Shown here in pieces: positions 60,979 through 64,000 of a stretch of 64,000 nucleotides of DNA. Each line of letters begins with the position of its first letter. Within the stretch, counting starts at the first letter, position 1. Both the position numbers and the translations under genes were made by a program. The notes under the pieces were generated by a model that saw only the letters and a program-made list of their open reading frames with translations, made no database searches and was not told the origin of the DNA. Source of the DNA: JAABTL01 sp964465355 (lineage in GTDB: Bacteria > Deinococcota > Deinococci > Deinococcales > Trueperaceae); contig CAYXJZ010000003.1 in the NCBI GenBank assembly GCA_964465355.1, positions 21,756 to 85,755 of the forward strand. The letters are read 5' to 3'.

Positions 60979-63567
60979 ATGCCGATGACCGGAGGGGGCG
61001 CGGGCAACCGCGCCCCCCGGTTCAGCCATGCGCTGACCATCTGGCTGGCAGCCTCTCTGCTGGCCTTCGGCGTTGCATGGGGCCAGGACGCACCGCCTGA
61101 CGGCGGACGCACCAACCTGGACCACCTGCGCTTCCTCACCGACGAGTTCGAGGTGGAGGGCGAGCGCCACCTCGGCGTGTGGATCTACGCCGAGCCAAGC
61201 CCCACCGACCCCGACGCCTACGAGCCGCGCGACGTCGCCGCCGAGGGTGCCACCGACATCGATGACGTCGCGAGGGCGGCCATCGCCTACCTGTGGTGGT
61301 ACGACCTGCACGGCGACCCCAGCGCATTGGCGCTGGCCAGGGGCCTGCTCGACTTCACCATGGCCATGCAGGCCGATGACGGGGAGTTCTACAACTTCGT
61401 CTTCTCCGACGGCCGCATCAACCGCCTCGGCATCACCAGCCGCAAGGGCGCCGGGTTCTGGGCGGCCAGAGGCCTGTGGGCGCTGGCCGAAGGCTTCCGG
61501 GTGTTCCGCGAGGCCGATCCCGTATACGCCGCCGAGCTGCGCGAGGCATTCCTGCGTGGCCTGCCGCCTTTCGAGGCCAAGGTGGCCCCCGCCTACGGCC
61601 GCTTCGTCAGGCGCCACGGATTCAGCGTGCCAGACTGGCTGCCGGACGACGGTGCCGACGTGACCGCCAACCTGGTGTTGGCCCTTGCCGTCTTCCTGCA
61701 ACAGGAAGAGCACGCGGGCGCTCGAGACCTGCTCGACCAGACGGCGCATGGGCTGACCCTCTTCCAGTACGGCCCGGCCGGCAGCTACCCCTTCCTTGCC
61801 CACCCATCCTTCGCCCGCGACCCGCTCGACTGGCACGCATGGGGTAGCAGGCAGACGCAGGCTCTTGCCCAAGCCGTCCTGGCCGGCGGCGACCCCGTGC
61901 TCACCGCTGAACGCCTCGCCTCCGCCGAAGCCGAGGCAGGCCACTTCTTCGTGCACCTGCTGGTGGGGCCAGGCCCGGTCTCGAACATGAACCCCGCCGT
62001 CCGCGCGTACCCGCAGATCGCCTACGGCATGGAATCCTTGGCCAGCGGCTACTTCGCCCTGGCCGACGCCACGGGCAAGACGGTCTACGACGAGCTGGGT
62101 GGCCTCACCACAAGCTGGCTGCTCGGCAACAACCCCCTGCGCCAGGCCATGTACGACCCGGCCACCGGTCGCATCTACGACGGGCTCGAGCGAGGCGTCG
62201 TCAACCGCAACGCAGGGGCCGAGTCCACCATCACCGGGCTCATGGCCCTGATGCAGGCCGAGGCCCGCCCAGCCGCCGAGGCCGTGCTCGACCTGCTGTG
62301 GCTCGAAGCCCAAGGCGACGTGGTGGTGGAGGCCGAGACCGGCAGCGACTTCGGCGAACCGCCCCGCACCGAGGTGGACGCCACCGCCAGCGGGCAGGTG
62401 GCCGCGGTACTGAGCCCGGGCGCCAGCCTGCGCATCGCCGCCACCATCCCCGCCGAGGCCCGTTACCGCGTCTACGCGCTGCACCGCGACGATCCATGGG
62501 AGGCCGCGGTCGACGTCTTCATCGGCCAGGAGCGCCTGGCCACCCTGAGCACCGGCGGCGCAGAGACCTCGCGCTTCCGCATGACCGAGCTGGGAACGGT
62601 GGACCTGCCTGCCGGCGACCTGGCCTTCACCCTGCGCCACGCAGGCGGCCGCGACCTGCGCTTCGACGCACTGGTGCTTCGACCCGAGACCAGCTGGAAG
62701 CTCTACGGGCAACCAGGGGAACGCCTGCTGCTGCTCAAGAGCTGGGCGTCCGAGAACGGCCCCCATCCGCTGAACGTCGCCGTTCCCGCCCACGCCGAGC
62801 TGCGCAGCTTCGACGCCATGGCCGAAGCGGTGGCCAGCGGACCGTTGGGTGAGGTCGCCACCGTCGACCTGCCCGCCTACGGCTTCGCGCTCATCCGCTG
62901 GGCCACGGACGAGCCGCTGCCGCAGGGCCTCGACGCCCCGGCGCGCCTCGGTCCCGTCACCGTCCTGCAGCCTGCCTTCGAGCAGGACGGTCACCTGGCC
63001 CTCGACCTCGGTCCCGCCTTCAACGCCGATGCCTTCTCCTTGTCTTCCAGGCCGCAGCGAGGCAACTTCGACAACCGTTCCGGCGTCTTCGGCGCCACCT
63101 ACCCGGCCGAGCGCGCCCCCGCCGCTTCCAGCGAGGTGAGCGTGGCCGGCGTGCCCTACCTCTTCCCGCCCACCGATCAGGACCTCAACAACGTGGCGCT
63201 TCTCGGTCAGCGGTTGGAGGTGCCGGCCGGGCACTACCAGGCGCTGCACCTGATGGGCTCGTCGGAGCAAGGCAACTACCAGGCTGCGGTCACCTTGGTC
63301 TACGAGGACGGCGGCACGGAGGAACTGCAGCTCGGCTTCAGCGACTGGTGCCAGATCCCCCGCTTCGGCGAGGAGGTGGCGGTGGTCTTCGAACAGCGTC
63401 GTGGCGCCAGTGGCGCCGCGGAACGCATCACCTGCCGTATCCTCACACAGCGCCTGGCCGTGGATCCCGACCGCGTGCTGCTGCGCATCGACCTGCCCGA
63501 CCGCGAGACCATGCACCTCTTCGCCATCACCCTGCAGCACGCAACTTCCGAGCTGGAGCAGCCATGA
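60979..63567 (+). CDS. exported multidomain protein with six-hairpin glycosidase-like domain
   Basis: 862 aa. After a signal peptide (about 18-36), residues 45-430 look like an (alpha/alpha)6 barrel: AAIAYLWWYDLHGD, QADDGEFYNFVFSDGRIN, GAGFWAARGLWALAEGF, QIAYGMESLASGYFALAD, and TSWLLGNNPLRQAMYDP. Then comes a carbohydrate-binding-like beta-sandwich (about 430-570, VVVEAETGSDFG) and a C-terminal galactose-binding-type domain (LMGSSEQGNYQAAVTLVYEDGG). It could be a lyase or hydrolase of an uncertain family. ATG 60979 and 60985 are both possible; the stop overlaps the next ATG. Confidence 0.7.
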   Translation: MPMTGGGAGNRAPRFSHALTIWLAASLLAFGVAWGQDAPPDGGRTNLDHLRFLTDEFEVEGERHLGVWIYAEPSPTDPDAYEPRDVAAEGATDIDDVARAAIAYLWWYDLHGDPSALALARGLLDFTMAMQADDGEFYNFVFSDGRINRLGITSRKGAGFWAARGLWALAEGFRVFREADPVYAAELREAFLRGLPPFEAKVAPAYGRFVRRHGFSVPDWLPDDGADVTANLVLALAVFLQQEEHAGARDLLDQTAHGLTLFQYGPAGSYPFLAHPSFARDPLDWHAWGSRQTQALAQAVLAGGDPVLTAERLASAEAEAGHFFVHLLVGPGPVSNMNPAVRAYPQIAYGMESLASGYFALADATGKTVYDELGGLTTSWLLGNNPLRQAMYDPATGRIYDGLERGVVNRNAGAESTITGLMALMQAEARPAAEAVLDLLWLEAQGDVVVEAETGSDFGEPPRTEVDATASGQVAAVLSPGASLRIAATIPAEARYRVYALHRDDPWEAAVDVFIGQERLATLSTGGAETSRFRMTELGTVDLPAGDLAFTLRHAGGRDLRFDALVLRPETSWKLYGQPGERLLLLKSWASENGPHPLNVAVPAHAELRSFDAMAEAVASGPLGEVATVDLPAYGFALIRWATDEPLPQGLDAPARLGPVTVLQPAFEQDGHLALDLGPAFNADAFSLSSRPQRGNFDNRSGVFGATYPAERAPAASSEVSVAGVPYLFPPTDQDLNNVALLGQRLEVPAGHYQALHLMGSSEQGNYQAAVTLVYEDGGTEELQLGFSDWCQIPRFGEEVAVVFEQRRGASGAAERITCRILTQRLAVDPDRVLLRIDLPDRETMHLFAITLQHATSELEQP

Positions 63568-64000
63568 AACTCGTCCGCCACCCCGCCAACCCCGTCCTGC
63601 GCCCCAACCCCTTCAACGCCTGGGAGGCGCTGAACGTCTTCAACCCATCGGTGGTGGTGCACGGCGGCCTGTTCCACATGCACTACCGAGCCCAAGGCAC
63701 GGACTACGTCTCGCGCATCGGCTACGCCGTGTCGGCCGACGGCCTGCACTGGAACCGGCTGCAGGAGCCGGTCTTCGTGCCAGCCTCCGAGGTCGACGCC
63801 CGCGGGGTGGAGGACCCGCGGGTGACCGAGATGGACGGCCGCTTCTACATGGCCTACACCGCCTACGGCCGCGCCGGTGCCCACCCCGAGGTGGGCACCA
63901 CCCCCACCGGCATCACCCCCATGTACGCGGTGAGCGACAACCTCGTGACCTGGGAACGACTCGGACCCGTGGTGGTGGGCGAGGACAACAAGGACCACGC
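63564..64000 (+). CDS. GH130 family glycoside phosphorylase, 5' part
   Basis: 145 codons are visible before the window ends. The start MKLVRHPANPVLRPN, the VFNPSVV and FHMHYRAQG blocks, IGYAVSADGLHW and the strongly conserved GVEDPRVTEMDGRFYMAYTAY are signatures of GH130, which phosphorolyses beta-mannosides (for example mannosyl-glucose or mannobiose) to mannose 1-phosphate. The Asp of EDPR binds near the catalytic site. It lacks a signal peptide, so it acts in the cytoplasm on imported oligosaccharide. It is coupled to the upstream gene by ATGA. Confidence 0.88.
   Translation, partial: MKLVRHPANPVLRPNPFNAWEALNVFNPSVVVHGGLFHMHYRAQGTDYVSRIGYAVSADGLHWNRLQEPVFVPASEVDARGVEDPRVTEMDGRFYMAYTAYGRAGAHPEVGTTPTGITPMYAVSDNLVTWERLGPVVVGEDNKDH

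Overview
The window is a compact, GC-rich bacterial chromosome segment with strong G/C preference at third codon positions. Genes are packed tightly, often with ATGA, GTGA or TGATG overlaps. Several features point to the Deinococcota, probably the Trueperaceae: a PilB/PilF ATPase with three N-terminal type II secretion E-type domains, a family-4 uracil-DNA glycosylase, an acidic E3-binding-domain protein, and many TANNNT -10 boxes only 5-7 nt before start codons with no ribosome-binding site, the leaderless-mRNA signature known from Deinococcus. The assignment is an inference. No phage, insertion sequence or CRISPR array is visible.

Layout. 1-11 kb: DNA repair and translation quality control (UDG, DUF1844, dtd), the minus-strand group lgt-glmU-carA, then sucC-sucD, gluQ and trpB-trpA behind a 24-codon leader peptide with tandem Trp codons. 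11-18.6 kb: an RlpA lipoprotein, TatD nuclease, an alpha/beta hydrolase, a YqeG-type phosphatase and the type IV pilus motors pilB and pilT. 18.6-25.1 kb: leuC-leuD-leuB-aminotransferase-ilvD, preceded by a consensus promoter, a second leader peptide and a strong attenuator hairpin. 25-33 kb: ThuA and Gfo/Idh proteins, ubiX-ispD-ispE, DUF309, a degenerate E2-like protein and a membrane-anchored PASTA protein. 33-39.5 kb: phosphoesterase-ackA-glucokinase-UPF0316, wecA-wecB and upp, all on the minus strand. 39.5-41.4 kb: tRNA-Ser(CGA) and two tRNA-Gln genes (CTG and TTG) flanking a frameshifted S41 peptidase gene. 41.4-50.2 kb: hbd, rsmJ, a class III aminotransferase, rpe, accA/accD, a degenerate SDR protein coupled to nrdR, and an RsmF-like methyltransferase. 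50-55.2 kb: a short SARP/AAA regulator and three exported proteins of uncertain role. 55.3-64 kb: a LacI-controlled carbohydrate operon (two ABC permeases, a binding protein, two large exported proteins and a GH130 phosphorylase cut by the window end), likely for a beta-mannoside or related glycan.

Pathways and regulation. Tryptophan and leucine/isoleucine/valine synthesis appear to be controlled by separate ribosome-sensing leader peptides, both probably on leaderless transcripts. Acetyl-CoA carboxylase, 3-hydroxyacyl-CoA dehydrogenase, acetate kinase and succinyl-CoA synthetase give central acyl-CoA metabolism. lgt, GlmU, WecA/WecB and the IspD/IspE/UbiX group serve the envelope and isoprenoid supply. 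Several proteins have lost expected catalytic or metal-binding residues: a UDG without cysteines, a hydrolase with Gly in place of Ser, an E2 core without its catalytic motif, an SDR without Tyr-Lys and a truncated GlmU. These are the most unusual coding features of the window.
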